DNA of 64,000 nt from NCBI GenBank assembly GCA_964630925.1, contig CAZVZK010000041.1, positions 7,673 through 71,672 on the forward strand, given 5' to 3'. The DNA comes from RGDT01 sp964630925. GTDB taxonomy: Bacteria; Planctomycetota; Planctomycetia; Gemmatales; Gemmataceae. A program made the position numbers and the translations under genes. The notes beneath the pieces were generated by a model. That model saw nothing but the letters and a program-made list of their open reading frames with translations, ran no database searches and was not told the DNA's origin. Positions 1 through 8,178 of the stretch are shown here, one piece after another (within the stretch, counting starts at the first letter, position 1; the number at the start of each line of letters is the position of its first letter).

Positions 1-1649
1 GCCACCCAGCCGCCGATGCCCAGGGCGAGCATCATGTAGCCGAGCTGCGAGACGGTGGAGTACGCCAGCACCTTCTTGATGTCGGTGGCCACCAAGGCGA
101 TGGTGGCGGCGACGAAGAGTGTGATGGCGCCGATGTAGGCGATGGTGACCAGCACCTCGGGCGTGAACAGGGGGAAGCACCTGCCCACCAGGTAGACGCC
201 CGCGGCGACCATCGTGGCCGCGTGGATGAGTGCGGAGACGGGCGTCGGACCCTCCATCGCGTCGGGGAGCCAGACCTGGAGCGGGAACTGCGCCGACTTG
301 CCCATGCAGCCGAGGAAGATGCCCAGGCCGGCGGCCACGAGCATCCAGTACGGCATGGCGCCGTGCTCCTCCGGCATGCGGTCGCTGCCGCCGACCTTGA
401 CCTTGCTGCCCTTGGCGAGGCTGTCGAAGTGCGTCTTCAGGACGGCCAGCTCGTACGTGATGCGAGCCTTCTCGGCGTCCGTGGTGGCGGCGGCGAGCTG
501 CTTCTGGAGGGCCGCCTTCTTCTTCTCGTCGCCCTCCTCGCCGAGCGGCTTCGACGGGAACAGAAGTGCGACGCTGCCCTCGGCCCCGCCGACGCGGACG
601 GTGGGGGTCTTGGCCTCGGGCATGTACTCGCCGCGGACGATGCGTCCGGCGAAGGGGCCGGCGTTGTGGTGGGCGTCCTCGAGCGGGTGGCGGACCTGGG
701 CGAACATCTTGTCGAAGTTGAGCGTGCCGAGGTAGCCCCAGCAGATCAGCAGGCCGATGATGAAGCCGGCGTCGCCGATGCGGTTGGTGATGAACGCCTT
801 GTTGGCGGCGTTGCTGGCCGACTGCCGCTCGAAGTAGAAGCCGATCAGCAGGAACGAGCAGATGCCGACCAGCTCCCAGGACACGAAGACCTGGAAGAGG
901 TTGTCGGCGAGGACGAGGTTGAGCATCGAGAAGCAGAACAGCGACAGGTACATGAAGAACCGCGCGTAGCGTCCGCGGCGGTGCAGGTGCCCTTCGGCGG
1001 TGTGGACGTGGTGGTCCTCGGCGTCCTCGGCCGGCAGCTCCTCGCCCATGTACGCCGACGAGAACAGGTGGATGAGCGTGGCGACGAACGTGACCATGCA
1101 GAACATCAGCACGGAGAGGCTGTCGAGCTTGTACCCGATCTCGGCGAACGAGCCGCGGTCCGGGTCATGCGTGCCGGTGTTGCTGAGCTGGAAGACCTTG
1201 TAGATCCGGCCCTCCCAACGATCCGCCTTCGTCCTGGCCCACTCCTTCTCGACGGCGTGCTCGGCCTCCTCGGCCTTCCTGAGCTGGAACGTGTAGGACT
1301 CGGCCTTCTTCTCGTCCTTCGCCTTCTCGGCCGCCGCCAGATCGGCCTTGAGGTGCTGCACCTCGTGCTCGGCGTGGTGCTTGCTGGCGTGGTAGTGGTC
1401 GATGTCGGCCCAGTACAGGTAGCCGCCCGTGAAACTGCACACGGCGGCCAGGCCGATGGCGCCGATGGCGAGGTAGGCGGCGCCCTTGCTGGCCTGCTCG
1501 CCGGAGAGGGCGTTCTGCACGTCCTCCCAGTCGTAGCGGCGGGCCAACGCCCAGACGCCGCTGGCGATGAGGATGACGAGGAACGACGCCAGCGGCAGGA
1601 GCGTGGCGACGACGAAGAAGTACGCCGGGGTCTTGAGGAGATAATCCAT
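1..1649 (-). CDS. nuoL: NADH-quinone oxidoreductase subunit L (C-terminus off the window)
   Basis: Membrane proton-pumping subunit of respiratory complex I, related to Mrp antiporters. The reading frame begins MDYLLKTPAYFF and stays open to the left edge, about 549 codons. The antiporter core is clear: LFQVFVSWELVGICSFLLIGF, NKAFITNRIGDAGF, and QVWLPDAMEGPTPVSALIHA with the usual helix-breaking Pro and the membrane Lys/His. Two long hydrophilic insertions are unusual: a charged coiled-coil-like segment at about residues 80-146 (rich in KAEEAEHAVEKEW-type sequence) and a second at about 311-428 (EEGDEKKKAALQKQLAAAT). Both fall in loops between predicted helices. It follows nuoK by 5 nt in the nuoH-J-K-L run. 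Family assignment is secure; the role of the insertions is unknown. Confidence 0.95.
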   Translation of the reverse strand, partial: MDYLLKTPAYFFVVATLLPLASFLVILIASGVWALARRYDWEDVQNALSGEQASKGAAYLAIGAIGLAAVCSFTGGYLYWADIDHYHASKHHAEHEVQHLKADLAAAEKAKDEKKAESYTFQLRKAEEAEHAVEKEWARTKADRWEGRIYKVFQLSNTGTHDPDRGSFAEIGYKLDSLSVLMFCMVTFVATLIHLFSSAYMGEELPAEDAEDHHVHTAEGHLHRRGRYARFFMYLSLFCFSMLNLVLADNLFQVFVSWELVGICSFLLIGFYFERQSASNAANKAFITNRIGDAGFIIGLLICWGYLGTLNFDKMFAQVRHPLEDAHHNAGPFAGRIVRGEYMPEAKTPTVRVGGAEGSVALLFPSKPLGEEGDEKKKAALQKQLAAATTDAEKARITYELAVLKTHFDSLAKGSKVKVGGSDRMPEEHGAMPYWMLVAAGLGIFLGCMGKSAQFPLQVWLPDAMEGPTPVSALIHAATMVAAGVYLVGRCFPLFTPEVLVTIAYIGAITLFVAATIALVATDIKKVLAYSTVSQLGYMMLALGIGGWV

Positions 1650-1654
1650 GAGGG

Positions 1655-1963
1655 TCAGCCCTTCAGCTCCTCGGCGGTATCAACGTCCACGCTCAGGTGG
1701 TTGTTGTAGAAGTTGAGGACGATCGCCAGCGCGACGGCGGCCTCGGCGGCGGCCATCACGATGACGAAGAGGGCGAAGATCTGGCCCTCGACGGCGAACG
1801 CCGGGTTGTAGCGGGCGAAGGCCACGAAGTTCACGGTGGCGCCGTTGAGCACCAGCTCGACGCCCATGAGGATGCCGATGGCGTTGCGCTTCGTCGCCAT
1901 GCACAGGACGCCGGCGACGAAGAGGAGGGCGCCGAGCATCAGGTATTGATTCAGGCCGATCAT
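1655..1963 (-). CDS. nuoK: NADH-quinone oxidoreductase subunit K
   Basis: Small membrane subunit of complex I, 102 aa, with the expected three transmembrane helices. Diagnostic sequence includes LFVAGVLCMATKRNAIGILMGVE, with the conserved membrane Glu, then LNGATVNFVAF and FVIVMAAAEAAVALAIVL. Its ATG overlaps the TGA of nuoJ by 4 nt (ATGA), so translation is probably coupled. Length matches the family. nuoL follows after 5 nt. Confidence 0.97.
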   Translation of the reverse strand: MIGLNQYLMLGALLFVAGVLCMATKRNAIGILMGVELVLNGATVNFVAFARYNPAFAVEGQIFALFVIVMAAAEAAVALAIVLNFYNNHLSVDVDTAEELKG

Positions 1964-2559
1964 GCGGACGCCACCTCCGTCGGGGTCTTGCGGCGCTTGG
2001 CGCGGGCGAGGTAGGCGGCCCCGACCAGCACGACGAGCAGATGCACGGACACGATCTCGAACGGCAGCAGGTACGCCATCTTCTGGCGCTCCACGGGCCT
2101 GGCCGAATGGGTGCCCGTGATGGACGCGGTGGGCGTGACCTTCTCGTCCCCGAGGAGGGCGGCGCCGAGGGCCTTGCTGGACGGCATGGGCGTGTCGAGG
2201 TTGGCGCCGGGGGGCGGCTCGACACGCCACAGGGCGACGGCGAGGACGGCGTACAGGAGCAGGCCGACGGCGAGGTTCATGGCCCACTCGGCGGCGGTGA
2301 TCTTCATGCTGATGAACGGCCCGGAGGCGGTGAGCATGACGCCGAAGACGACGAGGACGAGGGTGCCGCCGACGTAGATGAGGAGCTGGGTGGCGCCCAT
2401 GAAGTCGGCGCCGAGCTGGAAGAAGACGCCGGCGGTGCCCGCCAGCGTGAACAACAGCCAGGTGGAGGCGCGGACGATGTTCTGCGACACGACGACGCCG
2501 ACGGCGCAGCCGGCCGTGATGGCGGCGAGGGTGTAGAACAGCACGACGGGGAGGGTCAT
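1960..2559 (-). CDS. nuoJ: NADH-quinone oxidoreductase subunit J
   Basis: Membrane subunit of complex I, 199 aa. It shows the NuoJ pattern of five hydrophobic helices, with NIVRASTWLLFTLAGTAGVFF and TQLLIYVGGTLVLVVFGVML, where the latter holds the conserved IYVGG segment. A roughly 60-residue polar stretch (about 110-160) precedes the last helix. It lies 19 nt after the nuoH stop and overlaps nuoK. The usual nuoI gene, for the 8Fe ferredoxin-like subunit, is not between nuoH and nuoJ here, so nuoI must be elsewhere or absent. Confidence 0.96.
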   Translation of the reverse strand: MTLPVVLFYTLAAITAGCAVGVVVSQNIVRASTWLLFTLAGTAGVFFQLGADFMGATQLLIYVGGTLVLVVFGVMLTASGPFISMKITAAEWAMNLAVGLLLYAVLAVALWRVEPPPGANLDTPMPSSKALGAALLGDEKVTPTASITGTHSARPVERQKMAYLLPFEIVSVHLLVVLVGAAYLARAKRRKTPTEVASA

Positions 2560-2578
2560 CGCGTGGCGGCCTCGCGGG

Positions 2579-3892
2579 TCATTGCTTGCCGGACAGGGCG
2601 CCCGGCGGGGTCACCGGGCTCCAGGGGACGTCCACGACGCCCACCGGCACGTTGCTCGGCGTCGAGACGATCTTGACCATCGTCACCGCGACGACGGCGA
2701 CGCTGAGGGCGGCCAGGGCGAACTTGAAGTACTGCCCGACGTAGGGCCGCGCCAGCACCTCCCACAGCGACACGCCGAGGAGGAGGGCGCAGGAGATCGG
2801 CAGAAGGTACTTGAGGCAGGTCATCATCACCTGGTCGATGCGCAGGCGCGGCAGGGTCCAGCGGACCCACATCATCACGAAGACCAGGACCCAGCACTTG
2901 AGGATGAAGACGACGGCGTTGAGGAGGTTGCCGATGTTGAAACCCGCCATCGGCCAGGACAGCACCGGGATCTCCGACAGGTCCCTGGGCACCAGCCCCG
3001 TGTGCCAGCCGCCGAGGAACAGCAGCGTGGCGATGCCGGAGACGGCGAACATGGCGCCGTACTCGGCCATGAAGAAGAACGACCAGCGGAGGCCGGAGTA
3101 CTCGGTGTGGAAGCCGGCGACCAGCTCGGACTCGGCCTCGGCGAGGTCGAAGGGGGCGCGCTTGCACTGTGCCGTGGCGCAGATGAAGTAGGTCCAGAAG
3201 GCGAGGAAGGTGAACGGGTCGCGGAAGACGTACCAGTTCCAGAAGAAGCCCTCCTGGAAGCCGCACACCTTGCCCAGGTCCATGCTGCCGGCGGCGATGA
3301 CCGGGACGAGGACGCAGATCGCCATGGGCACCTCGTAGCTGACCATCTGGGCGGCCTCGCGCATGCCGCCGAAGAGGGACCACTTCGACCCGGAGCCGTA
3401 GCCGGCCAGGATGATGCCGAAGACCTCGGTGGACATGACGGCGAGCATGAAGAAGACGCCGATGGCGAAGCCGCCGGTGGCGGTGCCGTAGGCGGACCAG
3501 CCCTTGGCGAAGGGCAGGGCGATGAAGGCGGCGAAGGCGCCGGCGAAGGCGATGTAGGGGCCGAGGCGGAAGAGCATGCCGTCGGCGTCCTTGGGGATCA
3601 GGTCTTCTTTCACGAGGAGCTTGAGGCCGTCGGCCAGGGTCTGGAGCCAGCCGAACTTGCCGCCGACGCGGGTGGGGCCGAGGCGGTCCTGGATGCGTCC
3701 GGCGACCTTGCGTTCGAGCCAGATGAAGAAGATGGCGCTGACGGCGACGAAGTTGAGGCAGACGAGGCAGGAGATGACCGCGGCCAGGAGGGAGGCCCAG
3801 GGGCGCGCGTCGGCGGTCATGTTGAAGGGCCAGCCTTCGAGAAGCCCCTGGAGCAGGCCGGTCAGGCCGAAGTATTCCATGACGCGCCCCAT
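2579..3892 (-). CDS. nuoH: NADH-quinone oxidoreductase subunit H
   Basis: Quinone-binding membrane subunit of complex I, 437 aa. Conserved signatures include WLERKVAGRIQDRLGPTRVG (NuoH signature 1), the ADGLKLLVKED loop, and PFDLAEAESELVAGFHTEYSG, which carries the acidic residues of the E-channel and quinone cavity. It is the first gene of the nuoH-J-K-L run seen here. Two starts are possible: the ATG at 3892, with no clear ribosome site, or the ATG four codons in at 3880, which has GGGGCG six bases upstream. The gene diverges from scpB across about 80 bp, which must hold both promoters. Confidence 0.96.
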   Translation of the reverse strand: MGRVMEYFGLTGLLQGLLEGWPFNMTADARPWASLLAAVISCLVCLNFVAVSAIFFIWLERKVAGRIQDRLGPTRVGGKFGWLQTLADGLKLLVKEDLIPKDADGMLFRLGPYIAFAGAFAAFIALPFAKGWSAYGTATGGFAIGVFFMLAVMSTEVFGIILAGYGSGSKWSLFGGMREAAQMVSYEVPMAICVLVPVIAAGSMDLGKVCGFQEGFFWNWYVFRDPFTFLAFWTYFICATAQCKRAPFDLAEAESELVAGFHTEYSGLRWSFFFMAEYGAMFAVSGIATLLFLGGWHTGLVPRDLSEIPVLSWPMAGFNIGNLLNAVVFILKCWVLVFVMMWVRWTLPRLRIDQVMMTCLKYLLPISCALLLGVSLWEVLARPYVGQYFKFALAALSVAVVAVTMVKIVSTPSNVPVGVVDVPWSPVTPPGALSGKQ

Positions 3893-3971
3893 CGGTCCGG
3901 GATCGATAGGACGTTACCATATGGCGGGGCCCGCGCCCCGGCAAGGAAGAGCGCCCACGGAGGCCGACGCC

Positions 3972-4598
3972 ATGCCCCACCCCCTCGCGCCCGCACGCAT
4001 CGTCCCGCCCCGGCGTGCGTGGAACCACCCGATCCCGCCGGCGCTGCGGCCGGCGGAGGACGCGTCCGCCTCCCCGGCCCACGAGCTGGCGCGGGACGCG
4101 GAGGCGGCGGCCGTGGAGGCGGCCTTGTTCGCGGCGGACGAGCCCTTGGCGCCGCGGAAGCTGGCGCAGGCGGCGGGGCTGGAGCCGGCGCAGGCGCGCG
4201 CCGCCGTCACCCGGCTGCGCGACCTGCTGGAGCGGGAGGGGAGCGCGTTCCGGGTGGAGGAGATCGCCGGCGGCTGGCAGTTGCTGACGGGCCCGGAGCT
4301 GCACCCGTGGGTGGCGCGGCTGCGGCGCGGGGTGGCGGAGGCGACGCTGACGCCGGCGGCGCGGGAGACGCTGGCGGTGGTGGCGTACCGCCAGCCGATC
4401 ACGCGGGCCGACATCGAGGGCATCCGCGGCGTGGGCTGCGCCGAGGTGCTGCGGCTGCTGATGGAGCGTGGCCTGGTGCGCCTGGCGGGGCGCGACGACT
4501 CCCTCGGCCGCCCGTCGCTCTACGAGACGACGCGGAAGTTCCTGCAGATGTACGGCCTGCGGACGCTCGGCGACCTGCCGCCGGCGGAGGGGGCATGA
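3972..4598 (+). CDS. scpB: Segregation and condensation protein B
   Basis: Kleisin-associated winged-helix protein of the SMC-ScpAB chromosome condensin complex, 208 aa. The ScpB core is recognisable: VEAALFAADEPLAPRKLAQAAG, then FRVEEIAGGWQLLTGPE, then LTPAARETLAVVAYRQPITRADIEGIRGV, a family hallmark, and finally GRPSLYETTRKFLQMYGL. The N-terminal 40 residues are Pro/Ala-rich and probably disordered. The start was chosen because GGAGG lies nine bases upstream of the ATG. No scpA or smc lies in the window. Confidence 0.93.
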   Translation: MPHPLAPARIVPPRRAWNHPIPPALRPAEDASASPAHELARDAEAAAVEAALFAADEPLAPRKLAQAAGLEPAQARAAVTRLRDLLEREGSAFRVEEIAGGWQLLTGPELHPWVARLRRGVAEATLTPAARETLAVVAYRQPITRADIEGIRGVGCAEVLRLLMERGLVRLAGRDDSLGRPSLYETTRKFLQMYGLRTLGDLPPAEGA

Positions 4599-4770
4599 AG
4601 GGGCGAGCGGAGGCAGGCCGCCGCCTCTTCCGTGAGGCCCCGGCAGGGCGTTGCGGAGCCGGGTGATATCGAATCCCGAGGCCGACGGCGCCGGCGAAGC
4701 TGGACCGCCTGCCGGGGCGGAAACGGTGAAGGCCGGGGTGGGGTGGAGAGGTGGCGAGGCGGGACGTGAC

Positions 4771-4893
4771 ATGCTGTTCAGCCGGACGATCCTGACGTGT
4801 GGCTGGGCCGAGGTCGGAATCGTCCTCTGCGTGGTGCTGCTGGCCGTGTCTGCGTGGCGAAAACCGGCGAGGACTGACGAGGAGGGGCCGTGA
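4771..4893 (+). CDS. Possible 40-aa single-pass membrane protein
   Basis: A short frame (MLFSRTILTCGWAEVGIV...) with one convincing hydrophobic segment at about residues 13-28 followed by a basic then acidic tail (WRKPARTDEEGP). The frame continues upstream without a stop to 4651, but that part is Gly/Ala-rich and looks non-coding. There is no clear ribosome site. It may be chance in GC-rich DNA. Confidence 0.28.
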   Translation: MLFSRTILTCGWAEVGIVLCVVLLAVSAWRKPARTDEEGP

Positions 4894-5048
4894 CGGGCGT
4901 CCGCGTGGTCGTACCTCAGCCGGGGCGAAGGATCGGACGGCAGGAGACGAGAGGTGTGGCCGGGTGGGGCGAATTGCATTGCATTGCACCCCCCCAGACA
5001 CCCCCCCTGCAATGCAATCCCTGCCCCGATTTCACCTGCCCACGCCCG

Positions 5049-5091
5049 AGAGTCACATGCGCACTCCTCCCCCGAGTGCGCATGTGACTCT
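5049..5091. repeat. Perfect 17-bp hairpin of the GAGTCAC family
   Basis: The arm AGAGTCACATGCGCACT at 5049-5065 is exactly complementary to 5075-5091, with a 9-nt C-rich loop. There is no T tract, so an intrinsic terminator is not obvious. The same GAGTCAC arm motif occurs in a 20-bp hairpin at 40854-40904, each time just before a copy of the 56-bp repeat. Confidence 0.85.
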
Positions 5092-5111
5092 GGCGCCTAC
5101 TGTCGCATCGT

Positions 5112-5167
5112 GTCACGGTCAGGCAGCGAGTGCGCGAGTCACTTGCTCACCCGCTCACATGCTCACC
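5112..5167 (+). repeat. 56-bp dispersed repeat, copy A
   Basis: By eye 47 of 56 positions match 40920-40975. The shared core is GGCAGCGAGTGCGCGAGTCAC, followed by three spaced CAC units ending CACATGCxCACC. Differences cluster as paired changes (GCTC versus GGCC) in the CAC units. Function unknown. Confidence 0.75.
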
Positions 5168-5470
5168 ACGGGGCGCGGGCCGTCCGGCGTCCGCCGGCGG
5201 TGAGGGAATGTCAGCGACAATCAGCGCCCGCGCTCATTGACGCCCAAACTGCTCTGTGAATCGCCCGCCCCGTATGGTGTGATACCGCATGTGGAGCCGA
5301 GGACGCATGGGCGTCGCCGCTCTTCACGTAGGGCGGGCCGCCTGGCCTGCCGGCCGGGCCGCAGGCCCGGCTCCGGTGGCGTAGCCGCAGGCACGCCATC
5401 CACCCCGTCCCGTCCTGGAGATGTCGAATCCGCCATATCTCCGGTGCAGAAGCAGACGCGGAGGCATGAC

Positions 5471-5857
5471 ATGCGAGGCAGGCGAGCGGCAGGGCCTGAA
5501 TACGTCGAGAAGTTGACCGGCCCGGCGCAGGAGAAGCGCCGCCTGGAGGTCATCCTGCGTACCCTGTCCGGCGAGTGCCGTGTCGCTGAGGCCTGCGAGA
5601 TGCTCGGCGTCTGCGAGTCACGCTTCCACGCCCTGCGGCATCAGGCGTTGCAGGCGGCGCTTGACGGCCTCGCGCCTCGCCCGCCCGGCAGGCCGGCAGC
5701 CCCGCCCACAGCCGCACCCGCAGGCGAGGACGAGGCCCGGCTCGAGCTGGAGGCGGCGAGGGTGGGGGAGGAGATCGCCCTGGTGTTGCCGGCACTGGCC
5801 GCGAAGGCCGCAGCGGGAAAACGACACAGCCGGCGGAAGGGCGGCCGCCGGAAGTGA
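5471..5857 (+). CDS. Small helix-turn-helix protein of the IS element
   Basis: 128-aa basic protein. Residues about 15-60 (EKRRLEVILRTLSGECRVAEACEMLGVCESRFHALR) fit a transposase-type helix-turn-helix of the IS3/IS481 orfA style. A Pro-rich linker follows, then a helical segment and a strongly basic tail (KRHSRRKGGRRK). Its stop overlaps the transposase ATG (ATGA). It resembles the small protein of the second element (10820-11305), which has the equivalent TTEAARAAGMSPVRYYA motif. I infer that it helps the transposase bind DNA. Confidence 0.7.
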   Translation: MRGRRAAGPEYVEKLTGPAQEKRRLEVILRTLSGECRVAEACEMLGVCESRFHALRHQALQAALDGLAPRPPGRPAAPPTAAPAGEDEARLELEAARVGEEIALVLPALAAKAAAGKRHSRRKGGRRK

Positions 5858-6987
5858 CCGGCGGCGGGGGCGAGAAGCAGCATGGGCCGGCGCGTCGGCG
5901 CGGGGTGGGCTGGCAGATGGGCCGGCGTCGGCGGGAGGAGAGGGCGCGAGGCCGGGCGGCGGGTTTCGCGAGGGCGGCGCGGCGTCAGGGGATGACGCTG
6001 GGGCAGGCGGCGGCGCGGATCGGCGTGAAGACGCGGACCTTGCGCTCGTGGCTGCGGCGCGGGCGTGAGGCACTTCCGCGTGGGCGGCCGTTGAAGCGGG
6101 CATCGGTGACGCGGCGTAACGAGGTGATCGCGGCGCTGGCCGGTGCGTCGGGGCGGCTGAGCCTGCCCCATCTGCGCCGGCAGTTCCCCGACGTGGCGCG
6201 GGCCGAGCTGGCGGACCTGCGGAGGAGGTACCGCCGCGTCCGGCGCGAGAGGCGGGCGGTGAAGGTGCTGTGCTGGGAGAGGGCGGGGGCCGTCTGGGCC
6301 ATCGACTACAGCGAGGCGCCTTGTTTGATCGACGGGCGTTATCGCTGGGTGCTGGCGGTGCGTGACCTGGCGAGCGGCTACGCCCTGTGGTGGCAGGCGT
6401 GTGAGGAGGCCACCGCCGCGACGACGGCCGCGGCGCTGACGGCGTTGTTCGGGAGATGGGGTAGGCCGCTGGTGTTGAAGGCGGACAACGGCGGGCACTT
6501 CCGCGGGGCGGAGGTGATGGCGTTGCTAGAGTGTGAGGGCGTGACGGTGCTTCGCTCGCCGCCTTACACGCCGAGGTACAACGGGGCCATCGAGGCCGGC
6601 ATCGGGTCGCTGAAGACGCGCGTCCACGAGGAGGCGGCGCGGCACGGGAGGCCGGGGGCGTGGACGTGCGAGGACATCGAGGCGGCGCGCGAGCAGGCGA
6701 ACTCGTTCGCGATGCCACACGGCGAGAACGGGCCGACGCCGGAGGAGGCGTGGCAGGCGCGGGTGCCGATCACGGAGCAGGAGAGGGCGACATTCCGCGA
6801 GGCGCTGGAAAAGGAGATTGCGGGGCGAGAGCAGGAGGGCTACGATGGCCTGGAGGGGGGCGCGCTGCAACAGGAACGTGAGAAGAGGCGGCGCGAGGCC
6901 ACCGGCGCCGTGCTGGTGGCGCAAGGGTATCTCTCCTACACCGGGAGGCGAATTCCTTCACCGATTCCGCGCCGGACAGTGACATGA
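5854..6987 (+). CDS. DDE integrase-core (rve) transposase
   Basis: 377 aa. An N-terminal helix-turn-helix (GMTLGQAAARIGVKTRTLRSWLRRG, about 45-70) is followed by a retroviral-integrase-type catalytic core with D in VWAIDYSEAP, D in LVLKADNGGHF and E in YNGAIEAGIGSLKTR. These give a complete DDE triad with the typical spacing. The C-terminus ends RIPSPIPRR, and the stop codon lies at the very edge of the element. It overlaps the upstream helix-turn-helix gene by 4 nt. Probably intact and capable of catalysis. Confidence 0.88.
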   Translation: MTGGGGEKQHGPARRRGVGWQMGRRRREERARGRAAGFARAARRQGMTLGQAAARIGVKTRTLRSWLRRGREALPRGRPLKRASVTRRNEVIAALAGASGRLSLPHLRRQFPDVARAELADLRRRYRRVRRERRAVKVLCWERAGAVWAIDYSEAPCLIDGRYRWVLAVRDLASGYALWWQACEEATAATTAAALTALFGRWGRPLVLKADNGGHFRGAEVMALLECEGVTVLRSPPYTPRYNGAIEAGIGSLKTRVHEEAARHGRPGAWTCEDIEAAREQANSFAMPHGENGPTPEEAWQARVPITEQERATFREALEKEIAGREQEGYDGLEGGALQQEREKRRREATGAVLVAQGYLSYTGRRIPSPIPRRTVT

Positions 6988-7010
6988 ATTACGCATAGGG
7001 CACACGGGCC

Positions 7011-8126
7011 GTGCAGGACGGAGCTGCGTTGAACGAGGCCATCGTCTACACTGCCAACGGGGAGATCTCCGAGCGCAGGGACGCGACCGGGGCAACGCTA
7101 GCCGACACTGACCCGAGTTACTCCGGACGGTACGCATGGACGGGTCGGGAGAGAGATGCTCAAACGAAGCAGCAGTATAACCGGGCGAGGTATTACGGGG
7201 CCGACATCGCGCGCTGGTACGCCCAAGATCCCAGCGGATTTAGCGCCGGTGACAGCAACCTCTATAGGTATGTTGGGAACGCACCCACACAGTGGGCCGA
7301 TCCGTCCGGATTGCAGCCTGGAACTCCGCCAAACCCGAGCATGGGCCTGGGAATTGGGAAATTTGCCTCAATCGGTGGGGGTCCAGGACCAGGACGTGGC
7401 CCAATGGTGGAATGGGCAACACTTGGGATTACTGAAGAGCCCGGAGCACGGAAGAAAACGGTCGATACAAAAAACGGGATCGTCCCAAGTTATACAATTC
7501 GATGGACCTTAAAAGCCAAGAATCCAGTCAATCTAAATGGATTTATTGTACAACGTGTAGCAATGTCAAGCAGGTCGAATCAGATTACCAACCGTCCAGG
7601 GGCAGGGGTTCCGCCAATTTTCAAAGGAGTTACTGGACCTCTTACCGCCGGACTGAAACAGCCGCACGTCTACTACGAACTGTGGAGGGTCGAGAGTGGA
7701 GTGATCAAAGCGATTGCCAAGCAGGACGCTGCCGCTCCAAAATCAGCGGATGATTTCACCTGGGTCAACCAAGATCAAGACGTGTTCGCGTTAGATTTTG
7801 GTGCCTTTTTTGGTAAGGCTGGAACATCGCGGGTGCCGGTCAAGGGATTCATGAAAGTAGAAGGGGAGGCCTACTACGTACCCTGGGATAAGGCGCTGGA
7901 TGTACCTGGGGAAAGTTGGAGGCTCGGCATTCCCGGCGCAGGTGCCGCCTTGGCGACGTTCGGCGTTGGAGGTGGCCCTCCTGCGATCTGGCGGATGGCG
8001 ACGGTAGGAGGCCCAGGACTCAAGCATTCTATGACGGTTCATGTGAATAATTGGGACAAGCCATTGCAAAATCCTGCCACAAAAACGATCGAAGAGACAG
8101 CCAGCGTGGTTTTTCCCCATAAGTAG
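7011..8126 (+). CDS. RHS-repeat C-terminal fragment with unknown tip domain
   Basis: 371 aa read from a GTG. The first 100 residues are the end of an RHS core: GRERDAQTKQQYNRARYYG, ARWYAQDPSGF and LYRYVGNAPTQWADPSGL, which is the DPxG boundary before a variable tip. About 270 residues of unrecognised sequence follow, much more AT-rich than the window, as in polymorphic-toxin tips. An in-frame TAG at 6996 blocks upstream extension, so the thousands of residues expected before this point have been lost where the IS element now sits. There is no recognisable toxin motif. The GTG has no ribosome site, so expression is doubtful. Confidence 0.75.
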   Translation: MQDGAALNEAIVYTANGEISERRDATGATLADTDPSYSGRYAWTGRERDAQTKQQYNRARYYGADIARWYAQDPSGFSAGDSNLYRYVGNAPTQWADPSGLQPGTPPNPSMGLGIGKFASIGGGPGPGRGPMVEWATLGITEEPGARKKTVDTKNGIVPSYTIRWTLKAKNPVNLNGFIVQRVAMSSRSNQITNRPGAGVPPIFKGVTGPLTAGLKQPHVYYELWRVESGVIKAIAKQDAAAPKSADDFTWVNQDQDVFALDFGAFFGKAGTSRVPVKGFMKVEGEAYYVPWDKALDVPGESWRLGIPGAGAALATFGVGGGPPAIWRMATVGGPGLKHSMTVHVNNWDKPLQNPATKTIEETASVVFPHK

Positions 8127-8178
8127 TCGTTGAAAGACGAATATCGTTTCTCGTTCTTTATCGTGACAAGAGGCGATC

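Larger units (their letters stand above)
4894..5208. other. Intergenic region with stacked inverted repeats
   Basis: No credible gene. On the left lies an inverted pair built on TTGCATTGCA and TGCAATGCAA (about 4975-5020) separated by C-rich runs. It is followed by a perfect 17-bp hairpin and a GTGACTC-type repeat (entered separately). The right edge is the putative left end of the first IS element. Confidence 0.6.
5209..6993 (+). mobile_element. Two-gene DDE transposable element (first copy)
   Basis: Carries a small helix-turn-helix gene and an overlapping rve-type transposase. The right end is supported by comparison: the reverse complement of 6940-6984 reads TGTCACTGT...CGGTGAAGGAATTCGCCTCCC, closely matching the left end of the second element at 9342 (TGTCACTGT...CGGTGAAGGAAATGGCCTCCC). 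Outside this, ATTACG at 6988-6993 is also matched by CGTAAT at 9333-9338, so the true edge may lie there. The left end is guessed from a TGTCAGCGAC sequence at 5209 and is weak. No target duplication was identified. Confidence 0.65.

Noticed and set aside
222..1709. Long open frames on the strand opposite nuoL (495 aa and similar)
   Set aside because: They are mirror frames of nuoL in GC-rich DNA, low-complexity Asp/Glu/Val/Leu-rich and without any family features. nuoL itself is convincing.
2582..4666. A 694-aa plus-strand frame across nuoH and scpB
   Set aside because: It is antisense to nuoH and in another frame of scpB; both have clear family motifs.
4964..5167. A replication origin (several small repeats and palindromes)
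   Set aside because: No DnaA boxes or AT-rich unwinding region and no dnaA/dnaN nearby. The same elements recur at other intergenic sites.
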